DNA of 13,597 nt from Moraxellaceae bacterium (GTDB lineage Bacteria > Pseudomonadota > Gammaproteobacteria > Pseudomonadales > UBA3067). The stretch is from the NCBI GenBank assembly GCA_002401525.1, contig NVTH01000019.1:15016-28612 (forward strand), in the 5' to 3' direction. The notes under the pieces were generated by a model. That model was not told the origin of the DNA, searched no databases, and saw only the letters and a program-made list of their open reading frames with translations. Positions 1 to 7,369 of this stretch are shown one piece after another (position 1 is the first letter of the stretch; the number at the start of each line of letters is the position of its first letter). A program made the position numbers and the translations under genes.

Positions 1-116
1 GACATAAAGAAAACCCAGCCAAAGATTCCTGCCATTACGCGGAATGGCTTTAGGGCAGCCCTAAAAAGGTGATTTATAGAGCGGTCCTTTATATAAGACC
101 AAATTCGATTGATTGA

Positions 117-473
117 TCACATGGTATGCGTGGGACGATCAGACTGTAATGCGCCGGCTAAATAGGTCTCTATCTTACTTCGTGCCGAATCGTCTTGATC
201 ATTGAACTGCACCCCGATGCCGGTCGCACGAGTTCCTTGAGCCCCTTTGGGCGTGATCCAAATAATTTTACCGGCAACGGGTATTTTTTCAGCTTCATCC
301 ATTAAATTAAGCAACAGAAAAACCTCGTCGCCAAGCCGATATTGCTTATTGGTAGGAATAAATAGCCCACCATTTTTGACAAAAGGCATGTAAGCCGCAT
401 ACAACACTGCCTTATCCTTGATGGTCAAAGATAAGATCCCGCTACGCGCCCCACCAATCGCTGGACCACTCAT
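117..473 (-). CDS. pilZ: Type IV pilus assembly protein PilZ
   Basis: A 118-residue PilZ-domain protein, the same length as Pseudomonas aeruginosa PilZ as I recall it and very similar throughout (LTIKDKAVLYAAYMPF near residues 16-31, NGGLFIPTNK 34-43, C-terminal SDRPTHTM). PilZ is a small cytoplasmic protein needed for type IV pilus biogenesis, known to act with the PilB ATPase and FimX. Like the founding member, it lacks the RxxxR and (D/N)xSxxG residues that bind cyclic di-GMP: the second motif is replaced by NGGLFIP. It is therefore probably an adaptor, not a c-di-GMP receptor. The ATG at 471-473 has AGAGGA about 11 nt upstream. It is the last gene of the minus-strand run, 266 bp after holB, a position conserved in Pseudomonas. 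The family assignment is very secure; loss of c-di-GMP binding is inferred from missing motifs. Confidence 0.95.
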   Translation of the reverse strand: MSGPAIGGARSGILSLTIKDKAVLYAAYMPFVKNGGLFIPTNKQYRLGDEVFLLLNLMDEAEKIPVAGKIIWITPKGAQGTRATGIGVQFNDQDDSARSKIETYLAGALQSDRPTHTM

Positions 474-522
474 AAAGACTAATTCCTCTGCAAACTTAAG
501 CTTGTATTATGACCGCCATTAT

Positions 523-582
523 CAATGTAATGACTGATGCAACAACCAATGTAACTACAAATGTAACTACGAATGTAACCAA
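523..582. repeat. 12-bp tandem repeat, about five units
   Basis: Five degenerate 12-bp units lie end to end at 523-534, 535-546, 547-558, 559-570 and 571-582. The middle units read CAATGTAACTAC and AAATGTAACTAC; the outer ones differ at several bases. The tract sits between holB and pilZ, about 50 bp upstream of the pilZ start. On the minus strand the units read without stops as a hydrophobic V-V-T-F/L series ending in TAA at 496-498. I see no usable start codon or ribosome site, so I treat it as non-coding. Function unknown. Confidence 0.75.
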
Positions 583-669
583 ACGAAAGTTGAGGGTAAT
601 TCTACTGCAAACAAGTTGTAAACAGTTTTCCCTCTATAATTAAGCCTAGTTCACATAACTGCCCAGACA

Positions 670-730
670 GGCGCTATTTAGAAAGCGCCCTCCTCAAACT
701 ATAGTTGAGAAGGCCTAGCGTTAGAACGCT
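670..730. other. Three consecutive inverted repeats between holB and pilZ
   Basis: Three stem-loops lie side by side just beyond the holB stop. GGCGCT (670-675) pairs with AGCGCC (684-689). CTCAAACT (693-700) pairs with AGTTGAG (703-709) with one bulged base. AGCGTT (717-722) pairs with AACGCT (725-730), with an effective four-base loop. None is followed by a run of T on the minus strand, so they do not look like standard intrinsic terminators. They could be 3' mRNA stabilising structures for holB or processing sites. Confidence 0.45.
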
Positions 731-739
731 CAGTCAGGG

Positions 740-1735
740 TTACGGCAAAGCCACCCAATCGAACAGTAGGCTCTCAATAAGCATCTGCCTATTAGGGTTA
801 GCGGTACTCAACAATAAACGTCTTACTTCCATTAACTGATCATGAAACTGGAAACAACTGTTGACTTGCAACCCAGCACTCGCCTCCTCCAGCACTGATA
901 TTAAGTCTCTGTTGCGTGCCTCCTGGTGAACTTTTAACTTTGCCAAGTCCACACTTACCGATATCAACCAATGCAAGATTTCAGAAAGATCTGCCGCTTT
1001 ATTCCAACGAGCCGCCACTTCCACCACCCCAACCGACTTGCTTCGTAAACTCAACAAATCGGCCACAACTTGATGGCGAGTTTCGATTAGGCCTTGCCCT
1101 AAAATATGAAGCGCTTTGAGTGGCGCGCCTTCCGACATCACTAAACTAGATTCTGCTAACGTTCGATCATAGTCATGGACCGACAACCAATCCAGCGCTT
1201 GCTCAACACTAGGCTCCCTACAATCTACCGCCTGACAACGACTCTTAATAGTCGCCAGCAACTTCCCTGACAGATGACTCACCAACATCAACAAAGTTTT
1301 ACTGCCGGGCTCTTCTAGGGTTTTCAATAGGGCATTTGCCGAAGAAAGGTTCATCGCCTCAGCAGGGGAAATCAGAATAATACGATAGCCTTCGAACTGC
1401 GCCTTTTTATGGGCAAATTCATTCAACGCTCGAACTTGCTGAATAACAATTGCTTTACCTTCTTCTTCTGGCTTGACGTGAATAAAATTGGGGTGATTGC
1501 CAGAACTAAATAACTTGCAAGACTTACATTGCCCACAGGCGAAATCGCTATCAGGAGCAAGGCACAATAGCCGCTGACTAAATGCTAGCGCTAACTGAAC
1601 TTTCCCAATCCCTGCCACGCCGTTAATCAGTAAAGCGTGGGCTAAATGTTGGCGTTGATAATTCGTCAGTAATCGTTGCCAAATCGCTAACTGCCACGGC
1701 AATGGCCTTTCAGAAACTTCCAACTCTTGCGCCAT
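740..1735 (-). CDS. holB: DNA polymerase III subunit delta-prime (clamp loader)
   Basis: A 331-residue AAA+ family protein, close to the usual size for delta-prime. It is the stationary arm of the clamp loader that places the beta sliding clamp on primed DNA. Visible features are a P-loop-like GVAGIGKV (39-46), in which the usual Ser/Thr after Lys is Val; four cysteines at 58, 67, 70 and 73 in the family's zinc module; ANALLKTLEEP (133-143); and the sensor/SRC motif at 165-167. An altered P-loop fits a subunit that does not hydrolyse ATP. The ATG at 1733-1735 has a G-rich ribosome site (six G) only 4 nt upstream. The frame is open upstream as far as 1843 through a 15-bp repeat tract, but contains no ATG, GTG or TTG, so this start is firm. 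It follows tmk by 89 bp. Confidence 0.96.
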   Translation of the reverse strand: MAQELEVSERPLPWQLAIWQRLLTNYQRQHLAHALLINGVAGIGKVQLALAFSQRLLCLAPDSDFACGQCKSCKLFSSGNHPNFIHVKPEEEGKAIVIQQVRALNEFAHKKAQFEGYRIILISPAEAMNLSSANALLKTLEEPGSKTLLMLVSHLSGKLLATIKSRCQAVDCREPSVEQALDWLSVHDYDRTLAESSLVMSEGAPLKALHILGQGLIETRHQVVADLLSLRSKSVGVVEVAARWNKAADLSEILHWLISVSVDLAKLKVHQEARNRDLISVLEEASAGLQVNSCFQFHDQLMEVRRLLLSTANPNRQMLIESLLFDWVALP

Positions 1736-1750
1736 GTATCCCCCCGGTTG

Positions 1751-1810
1751 TGGCTCACCTACAAATGACTCACCTATAAATGACTCACCCTTAGATGACT
1801 CAGCTATATT
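1751..1810. repeat. 15-bp tandem repeat, four units
   Basis: Four degenerate 15-bp units lie at 1751-1765, 1766-1780, 1781-1795 and 1796-1810, with typical unit TGACTCACCTATAAA and a decayed fifth start at 1811. They fill most of the gap between the tmk stop and the holB start. On the minus strand the repeat is in the holB frame and would encode ESSKG-ESFIG-ESFVG-EPQPG, but no start codon precedes it. The multiple-of-three period may be chance or a relic of a longer holB N-terminus. Confidence 0.8.
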
Positions 1811-1824
1811 GGCTCGACGATACT

Positions 1825-2451
1825 CTAGCCTTTCACAAACTGATCAAGCGCTTGAGATATCGACTCATACACATCGTCCAACGACCGATTGGTATCGATC
1901 ACCACAAACCTAGAAGCGTACTGTTCAGCTCTCTGTAAATAAACATCTCGAGTGCGCTCAAAAAAATCCACTTCTTGTTGTTCAAATCGATCTAATTCTC
2001 CACGCCCTCTGGCTCGAGCTAGACCTATCTCAATCGGAATATTCAAAAACAACGTTAAATCAGGCTGCAACCCTTTTTGAACCATTTGTTCTAAACGTTC
2101 AATATCTGCTGAATCAATCCCTCGACCACCGCCCTGATAAGCATAGGTTGCATCGGTAAAACGATCCGACAGGACCCATCGACCTGATTGCAGCGCGGGC
2201 ATTATTTTTTGTTCTAAGTGCTGTGCTCGCGCCGCAAACATTAACAACAATTCCACCTCATCGCTTACTTTCTCTTCCCGCGGGCTTAACAAGAGAGAAC
2301 GAATTTCTTCAGCAAATGGAGTCCCTCCCGGTTCGCGAGTGATTAACAATGGGATTTCCAGCGCATCAAAATAACCACGGATAAACTTCAGGCATGTGGT
2401 TTTACCCGCGCCTTCCATGCCCTCGAGAGTTATAAATTTTGCTGACCCCAT
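1825..2451 (-). CDS. tmk: Thymidylate kinase (dTMP kinase)
   Basis: Phosphorylates dTMP to dTDP with ATP, an essential step of dTTP synthesis. From the chosen start the protein has 208 residues, normal for the family. It has the P-loop EGMEGAGKTT within the first 20 residues, the REPGGT segment, the DRF of the DR(Y/F) motif, YQGGGRGID, and an arginine-rich lid RARGRGELDRF. I chose the ATG at 2449-2451, which follows the mltG stop by one base and gives the N-terminus MGSAKFITLEG expected of the family. An in-frame ATG at 2467-2469 overlaps mltG and would add six residues (MKQKNN). Neither has a clear Shine-Dalgarno sequence, so translation is probably coupled to mltG. Function is secure; the start is moderately so. 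Confidence 0.96.
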   Translation of the reverse strand: MGSAKFITLEGMEGAGKTTCLKFIRGYFDALEIPLLITREPGGTPFAEEIRSLLLSPREEKVSDEVELLLMFAARAQHLEQKIMPALQSGRWVLSDRFTDATYAYQGGGRGIDSADIERLEQMVQKGLQPDLTLFLNIPIEIGLARARGRGELDRFEQQEVDFFERTRDVYLQRAEQYASRFVVIDTNRSLDDVYESISQALDQFVKG

Positions 2452-2452
2452 A

Positions 2453-3526
2453 TTATTTTTTTGTTTCATTGTTTGACTGCGGTGATGAATGATAGTTACT
2501 GGCTCGATTCCACTGGTATTTCTTTACCGCCCTTTTATGCTCTTCAAAAGTAGCGGAAAAATAATGCCCCCCATCCCCCTTCGCAACAAAGTAGAGACTA
2601 TCGCCTTCAGCTGGATGCAATGCCGCATGAATGGCTGCTCGACTTGAGTTTGCAATTGGAGTCGGAGGCATGCCGTTAATTCTATAGGTATTATAAGGGG
2701 AATAAGTTCTAAGATGTTGGCGCGTCAAATTCCCATTATAATGATCTCCAAGGCCGTAAATAACGGTAGGATCAGTTTGAAGCCTCATCCCCCTCCTTAG
2801 CCTACGAACAAAAACCCCGGCTATTCGCTCTCTTTCCGAAGCCAGCCCAGTCTCTTTTTCAACAATCGAAGCCATAACCAAAGCATCATAGGGACTTTCG
2901 TAAGGCAGATTGGGGGCCCGTAACTTCCATTCATCGCCTAGTATTTTTTGCATTTGCAGGTAAGCTCTCTGCAGCAGGTGCACATCGGTCATACCACGCG
3001 TGAAATAATACGTTTCTGGGTAAAATAAACCTTCGGGATGTTGCCCTGCGTACCCAATCGCATCCATCACGCTTTCAAACCACTTATCTCTATCCCCTAG
3101 TGCAGTTTCAAGAGTGTGTTTGATAAATTTATTTTTATTTAACTCAGAGAGTGTTTGCTTAAACGTCCAGCCTTCCACAAATTGAAATTCATGCTGCACC
3201 ACTCTACCCAAAACAAGTTGATCAATCACCTCCAACTCATTTTGAACCCTCTTAAACTGATATTCGCCCGCCTTAATACTACCTCCCTTATCTAGGAAAC
3301 GAACATAGCTAGAGAAAACAAGTGCATTATCGACGATTCCCTCTTTAGCCAATTGCCGGGCGATGCGAGACAAACCCATGCCGGGAGCAATCAAAACTAA
3401 AGCAGGGTCTTGCGACAACTGCATTGGACTATTTAAAACGCGCCAGCTGTAGACATAGGTCAAGGCGAGGAAAAATACCCCTATGCCTACCAATCCAAGT
3501 ATTATTTTTTTCAAAGTGAACTTCAT
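2453..3526 (-). CDS. mltG: Endolytic murein transglycosylase MltG
   Basis: A 357-residue YceG/MltG protein. It is an inner-membrane enzyme that cuts nascent peptidoglycan strands and is thought to end glycan polymerisation. A single N-terminal membrane segment (about 8-26, IILGLVGIGVFFLALTY) is followed by a periplasmic part. This contains a LysM-like region, LFYPETYYF (167-175), the signature ASIVEKETG (219-227) with predicted catalytic Glu223, LQTDPTVIYGLG (249-260), and the C-terminal SPYNTYRINGMPPTPI stretch. It usually follows pabC, but here it follows fabF directly across a 213-bp gap. Its 3' end abuts or overlaps tmk. The ATG at 3524-3526 lacks a good ribosome site. Catalytic residue assigned by homology with E. 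coli MltG. Confidence 0.96.
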   Translation of the reverse strand: MKFTLKKIILGLVGIGVFFLALTYVYSWRVLNSPMQLSQDPALVLIAPGMGLSRIARQLAKEGIVDNALVFSSYVRFLDKGGSIKAGEYQFKRVQNELEVIDQLVLGRVVQHEFQFVEGWTFKQTLSELNKNKFIKHTLETALGDRDKWFESVMDAIGYAGQHPEGLFYPETYYFTRGMTDVHLLQRAYLQMQKILGDEWKLRAPNLPYESPYDALVMASIVEKETGLASERERIAGVFVRRLRRGMRLQTDPTVIYGLGDHYNGNLTRQHLRTYSPYNTYRINGMPPTPIANSSRAAIHAALHPAEGDSLYFVAKGDGGHYFSATFEEHKRAVKKYQWNRASNYHSSPQSNNETKK

Positions 3527-3739
3527 CGAATAATGATTGTTTTTTTACCAGCCCTAAAGCATTTCGGGCGAGCTAGAAAGAAAACACACAGAACAGTTAG
3601 GCTTCTAATTGGAAATCACTATGTCATAAAAGGGAAACAGTCAGGAATTCCAACCTCACATTAATCAATTTAAACCTAGAATCAGCTTTCTCACTGAAGG
3701 CTCAAGCGCACGACTTCAAATCAAGCCATCTCAACGCCG

Positions 3740-4981
3740 CTAGTTTAATTCTTTAAAAACCAACGTAGCGTTTGTCCCACCAAAACCAAATGAATTAGAA
3801 ATGGCAGTCTTAATGGATTGGGTTCGAGCCTCGTGCGGCACGTAATCTAAATCACAGCCTTCACCAGGATTGTCCAAATTAATCGTAGGCGGTGCAATTT
3901 TATTTTGTATCGCCAAAACCGTAATCACGCCTTCAACAGCGCCTGCAGCACCTAACAAATGCCCCATCATAGACTTGGTGGAACTAATGGTGAGTTTCTT
4001 CGCATGATCACCAAATAATGCTTTGACTGCGACAGTCTCCGCCACATCCCCTAAAGGAGTGGAAGTACCATGGGCGTTAATATAATCCACTCCATCTGTA
4101 GACACGCGCGCATCATTAAGGGCATTTTCCATCGCCCTCCTTGCTCCTCGGCCGTCACCCGGAGGCGAGGTAATGTGATGAGCATCTCCGCTCATACCAA
4201 AACCCACCAATTCCGCATAAATATCAGCTCCACGAGCCTTAGCGTGCTCATACTCTTCCAGCACTAGCGCCCCTGCACCGTCACTCAATACAAACCCATC
4301 CCTATCTTGGTCCCAAGGACGACTCGCGGCTTGGGGGTCATCATTTCGAGTAGAAAGCGCTCGAGCCGCCGCAAAACCAGCCAATCCAAGAGGTGATGAG
4401 CCTTTCTCGGCCCCTCCCGCAATCATTACATCGGCATCGCCATACGCAATGCATCGGCCAGCAAAACCAATACTGTGAGTTCCCGTTGTACAGGCTGTGG
4501 TAAGCGTAAAATTAGGGCCTTGCAATCCATAACGAATGGAAATATTACCCGCCACCATGTTATTCACAGTGCCAGGAACAAAAAATGGGGATATCTTTCG
4601 AGGGCCGCTTTTTAAAAGAATACTATGATTTTGTTCGATGGTGGATATTCCACCAATCCCAGAACCAATTGCGGTACCAAAGCGAGGCGCAAGTTGCTCC
4701 GTGACTTCAATTCCAGAGTCTTGCATGGCTTCAATACAAGCCGCCAGTCCGTAATGTATAAAAGAGTCGACCCGCTTTGCCTCTTTGGGAGGCATAAATT
4801 GGGTTACATCAAAATTACGAATCGCTCCAGCGATGCGAGAACTAAACAATGCAGTATCGTATTCATCAATTGATGTAATGCCACTTTTTCCGGCAACGAC
4901 ACCATTCCATGTCTCAGCTACAGTGTTTCCCAGAGGTGACACGATACCTAATCCGGTTACAACCACTCGTCGACGAGACAC
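3740..4981 (-). CDS. fabF: 3-oxoacyl-[ACP] synthase II
   Basis: A 413-residue beta-ketoacyl-ACP synthase II. It condenses malonyl-ACP with growing acyl-ACPs in the elongation cycle and governs the long unsaturated step in bacteria that use the FabA/FabB route. The thiolase-fold active site is complete: Cys164 (TTACTTG), His304 (NAHGTSTP), Lys336 (SSTKSMMGH) and His341, plus the C-terminal FGFGGTN (398-404). The start is a GTG at 4979-4981, supported by a strong AAGGAG at 4988-4993 six bases upstream and by the family-typical N-terminus [11 protein letters not shown]. It follows acpP by 151 bp with a terminator-like hairpin between them. Confidence 0.98.
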   Translation of the reverse strand: MSRRRVVVTGLGIVSPLGNTVAETWNGVVAGKSGITSIDEYDTALFSSRIAGAIRNFDVTQFMPPKEAKRVDSFIHYGLAACIEAMQDSGIEVTEQLAPRFGTAIGSGIGGISTIEQNHSILLKSGPRKISPFFVPGTVNNMVAGNISIRYGLQGPNFTLTTACTTGTHSIGFAGRCIAYGDADVMIAGGAEKGSSPLGLAGFAAARALSTRNDDPQAASRPWDQDRDGFVLSDGAGALVLEEYEHAKARGADIYAELVGFGMSGDAHHITSPPGDGRGARRAMENALNDARVSTDGVDYINAHGTSTPLGDVAETVAVKALFGDHAKKLTISSTKSMMGHLLGAAGAVEGVITVLAIQNKIAPPTINLDNPGEGCDLDYVPHEARTQSIKTAISNSFGFGGTNATLVFKELN

Positions 4982-4987
4982 TCTAGG

Positions 4988-4993
4988 CTCCTT
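4988..4993 (-). promoter_or_regulatory. Ribosome binding site fixing the fabF GTG start
   Basis: AAGGAG on the minus strand with a 6-nt spacer before the GTG at 4979-4981. There is no competing ATG nearby that keeps the conserved N-terminus. Confidence 0.85.
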
Positions 4994-5071
4994 CTCTGGC
5001 TTTCTTTTCGGGGTAAAAACCCACTAATAAATCAATATCAATCACATCAAAATAAGCGTTCTCTAATGTAA

Positions 5072-5100
5072 AGGCCGCAGTGTGATACCACATGCGGCCT
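5072..5100 (-). terminator. Terminator or attenuator hairpin after acpP
   Basis: AGGCCGCA (5072-5079) pairs perfectly with TGCGGCCT (5093-5100). The stem continues inside as TGTG/CACA with one bulged G and an ATAC loop, giving 12 bp in all. On the minus strand the hairpin is followed by TTTACATT, a weak T-rich tail, about 33 bp beyond the acpP stop and about 90 bp before the fabF start. It probably ends or stabilises most acpP transcripts while letting some continue into fabF. Confidence 0.65.
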
Positions 5101-5132
5101 CCCATGTTCACTATTTCAGATCAATAAACGAC

Positions 5133-5369
5133 TTACTGGTGAGCCGTTACATAATCGATAGCTTCTTGAACTTTAGTAATTTTCTCAGCTTCTTCGTCAG
5201 GAATTTCAGTTTCGAACTCTTCTTCGAGCGCCATAACCAACTCAACGGTATCAAGTGAATCAGCGCCTAAATCTTCTACGAAAGAAGCCTCTAAAACCAC
5301 CTCTTCCATTTTTACGCCAAGTTGCTCAACAACAATTTTTTTTACGCGCTCTTCTATGCTATTACTCAT
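5133..5369 (-). CDS. acpP: Acyl carrier protein
   Basis: A 78-residue acidic carrier protein, nearly identical in plan to E. coli AcpP. The phosphopantetheine site is Ser38 in [10 protein letters not shown], followed by the recognition helix [20 protein letters not shown]. It carries acyl chains between FabD, FabG, FabF and the acyltransferases, including PlsX encoded upstream. The ATG at 5367-5369 has AGGAG about 12 nt upstream, slightly long. It has a promoter of its own in the 143-bp gap after fabG and a hairpin after its stop, which fits high, separately set expression. Confidence 0.99.
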   Translation of the reverse strand: MSNSIEERVKKIVVEQLGVKMEEVVLEASFVEDLGADSLDTVELVMALEEEFETEIPDEEAEKITKVQEAIDYVTAHQ

Positions 5370-5479
5370 TTTCTTTACTCTCTCCTAAGGGATGATCCCG
5401 TGCAGCAAATGCCGCTAGTTTATTAGAACGTTGCTATGACTTTCAACCACTAACTTAAAAATACTTCAACTTATTGATA

Positions 5480-5507
5480 TTTATATTATTTAATTCTATA
5501 TTGACAA
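5480..5507 (-). promoter_or_regulatory. Sigma-70-type promoter for acpP
   Basis: On the minus strand, TTGTCA (5502-5507), a 16-bp spacer and TATAAA (5480-5485), each one mismatch from consensus, in a very AT-rich stretch just after the fabG stop. Transcription would start near 5473, giving a leader of about 100 nt before acpP. Confidence 0.65.
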
Positions 5508-5512
5508 TGCCG

Positions 5513-6256
5513 CTAGGCCATATACATGCCGCCATTAACGTGCATCGTAGTTCCAGTGACATATTCTGCCGCGTCACTAGCCAAAAAACCCACCATTGCA
5601 GCCACCTCTTCTGGTCGACCCAAACGGCCTAAAGGTACTTGCTTTAGCAGCAAGTCTCTATGCTCGTCAGATAAGCCTTTAGTCATGTCAGTTTCAATAA
5701 ACCCTGGGGCGACTGCATTTGAGGTAATATTTCGCAGCGCCAGTTCGCGCGCTAAAGAGCGAGTGTAACCTTCCAAGCCGGCTTTAGCCGCAGCATAGTT
5801 TGCTTGTCCCGCATTGCCAATTCCAGCCACCACTGAGCCGACATTAATAATTCGACCCCAGCGCGCCTTTGTCATGCCTCTTAAACACGCTTTAGAGACT
5901 CTAAACAATGAACTGAGATTAGTATTAATGACAGAATCCCACTCATCCTCTTTCATGCGCAGCATAATATTGTCGCGGGTAATTCCGGCATTATTAACGA
6001 TAATAAGGGGTGCCCCAAAATCCGCTTGTATTCCTTTGACGCCATTATTTACAGAGTCGGTGTCGGCAACGTCCATAACAATCCCAGCACCTTTCGCACC
6101 CAGCTCAGCTAGATAAGCCGAAATTCCATTAGCACCGCCCTCAGTAGTTGCCGTGCCAATCACTGTAGCGCCATCCGCAGCCAATTGATGGGCAATGGCC
6201 TTTCCAATTCCTCGACTTGCTCCAGTGACCAAAGCCACCTTGTCTGTTAAAGGCAT
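5513..6256 (-). CDS. fabG: 3-oxoacyl-[ACP] reductase
   Basis: A 247-residue short-chain dehydrogenase that reduces 3-oxoacyl-ACP to 3-hydroxyacyl-ACP with NADPH. It is the first reduction of each fatty-acid elongation round. The Rossmann motif TGASRGIG (11-18), NNAG (88-91), catalytic Ser141, and the YxxxK pair Tyr154/Lys158 in NYAAAKAG are all present. The C-terminus MHVNGGMYMA is typical. The ATG at 6254-6256 has GGAG 8 nt upstream. It lies 46 bp after fabD and is probably cotranscribed with it. Confidence 0.98.
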   Translation of the reverse strand: MPLTDKVALVTGASRGIGKAIAHQLAADGATVIGTATTEGGANGISAYLAELGAKGAGIVMDVADTDSVNNGVKGIQADFGAPLIIVNNAGITRDNIMLRMKEDEWDSVINTNLSSLFRVSKACLRGMTKARWGRIINVGSVVAGIGNAGQANYAAAKAGLEGYTRSLARELALRNITSNAVAPGFIETDMTKGLSDEHRDLLLKQVPLGRLGRPEEVAAMVGFLASDAAEYVTGTTMHVNGGMYMA

Positions 6257-6302
6257 TTACATCTCTCCCTAATACACACTCAATATTTGACTTTTTAACT
6301 AT

Positions 6303-7241
6303 CTATGCGGGACCGTCGATTGCCGCCGTCAGCCCTTTCAAATCTTGTAGGGAATGACAGGGTACTTGCTTGGCGATGCGCTTATTGAGACCGGACAACA
6401 CTTTTCCTGGCCCACACTCATAAGCTCGCTCAACTCCACCACTCACTAGAGCTTCCACACAAGCCACCCATTGTACTGGCGAATATAATTGACGCACCAA
6501 CGCCTCTTTGATCATTGCAGAATCTTGCTCACTCTTCGCATCAACGTTGTTAATCACCGCAATTCTAGGGGCTTTAAACTCAACCGACTCAAGCGCCGTA
6601 CGCAGCTGCTCTGCAGCGGGGTCCATTAGCGCGCAATGGGATGGAACACTAACCGTCAAAGGCAATGCTCTTTTTGCTCCAGCGTCTTTACACGCAATGA
6701 TCGCTCGATCAATCGCCGACTTTAGACCGGCAATAACCACCTGGCCCGGCGCATTATAATTCACCGCAGCAACCACTTCGCCTTGAGCCGCCTCTGCACA
6801 GGCTTTTTCTACACCTTCATTATCCAGGCCAATAATCGCGGCCATAGCACCCACGCCCGGTTGCACTGCTTGCTGCATGAATTCACCGCGGCTTTTGACC
6901 AGCTCAGCTCCGACCGCCAGGGAAAACACATCCGCAACCACTAACGCGGTATATTCCCCAAGACTATGTCCCGCCAAGAAATCAGGGTCAACGCCGCCTT
7001 TTTCCTTCCATAACCGCCAAATAGCGACCCCAGAGGTCAGTAACGCGGGCTGAGTAACCGTGGTTTTATTCAGCGCTTCAGCGGTTCCATTTTGAACCAA
7101 ATCCCAAAGGTCATAACCAAGCCCGTCGGAGGCTTCAGCGAAGGTATTTTCAATCACGCTGCTTTCGGCGGCGAGCTCAGACAGCATGCCTACCGATTGA
7201 GAACCTTGGCCAGGGAAAAGCAATGCAAATTTCGAGGTCAT
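6303..7241 (-). CDS. fabD: Malonyl-CoA:ACP transacylase
   Basis: A 312-residue acyltransferase that moves malonyl from CoA to ACP, supplying the extender unit to FabF and other synthases. Motifs are FPGQGSQ (9-15), GHSLGEY (91-97) with nucleophile Ser93, the conserved Arg118 (KSRGEF), and the histidine of PSHCALM (His202). Length is normal. It follows plsX across a 128-bp gap with no gene; in enteric bacteria fabH occupies this place. The ATG at 7239-7241 has only a weak ribosome site (GGTAG). Confidence 0.98.
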   Translation of the reverse strand: MTSKFALLFPGQGSQSVGMLSELAAESSVIENTFAEASDGLGYDLWDLVQNGTAEALNKTTVTQPALLTSGVAIWRLWKEKGGVDPDFLAGHSLGEYTALVVADVFSLAVGAELVKSRGEFMQQAVQPGVGAMAAIIGLDNEGVEKACAEAAQGEVVAAVNYNAPGQVVIAGLKSAIDRAIIACKDAGAKRALPLTVSVPSHCALMDPAAEQLRTALESVEFKAPRIAVINNVDAKSEQDSAMIKEALVRQLYSPVQWVACVEALVSGGVERAYECGPGKVLSGLNKRIAKQVPCHSLQDLKGLTAAIDGPA

Positions 7242-7369
7242 ATTTTATCTACCAATTTGTGTCCACTCATGGCGTGGTTCGCAGGGCTCTGACCCTACTA
7301 TTTCTTATTTAGAGAAACAGTTCACTGTCTCACACTTCACTGCTACAAACGTACAACGGCCACCGCTCG

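Noticed and set aside
49..65. Perfect palindrome TTTAGGGC-A-GCCCTAAA as a terminator for pilZ
   Set aside because: No T-run follows on the minus strand; the T-run lies before the stem, which is the wrong side.
3551..3569. GCCC...GGGC hairpin between fabF and mltG as a terminator
   Set aside because: On the minus strand it is followed by an A-rich stretch, not T, and the stem has a mismatch and a three-base loop.
5501..5506. Perfect TTGACA on the plus strand after fabG
   Set aside because: There is no -10 box at 16-18 bp and no plus-strand gene downstream.
6254..6262. ATG-TAA-ATG start-stop element just before fabG
   Set aside because: A one-codon frame is common by chance, and the GGAG is correctly spaced for the true fabG start.
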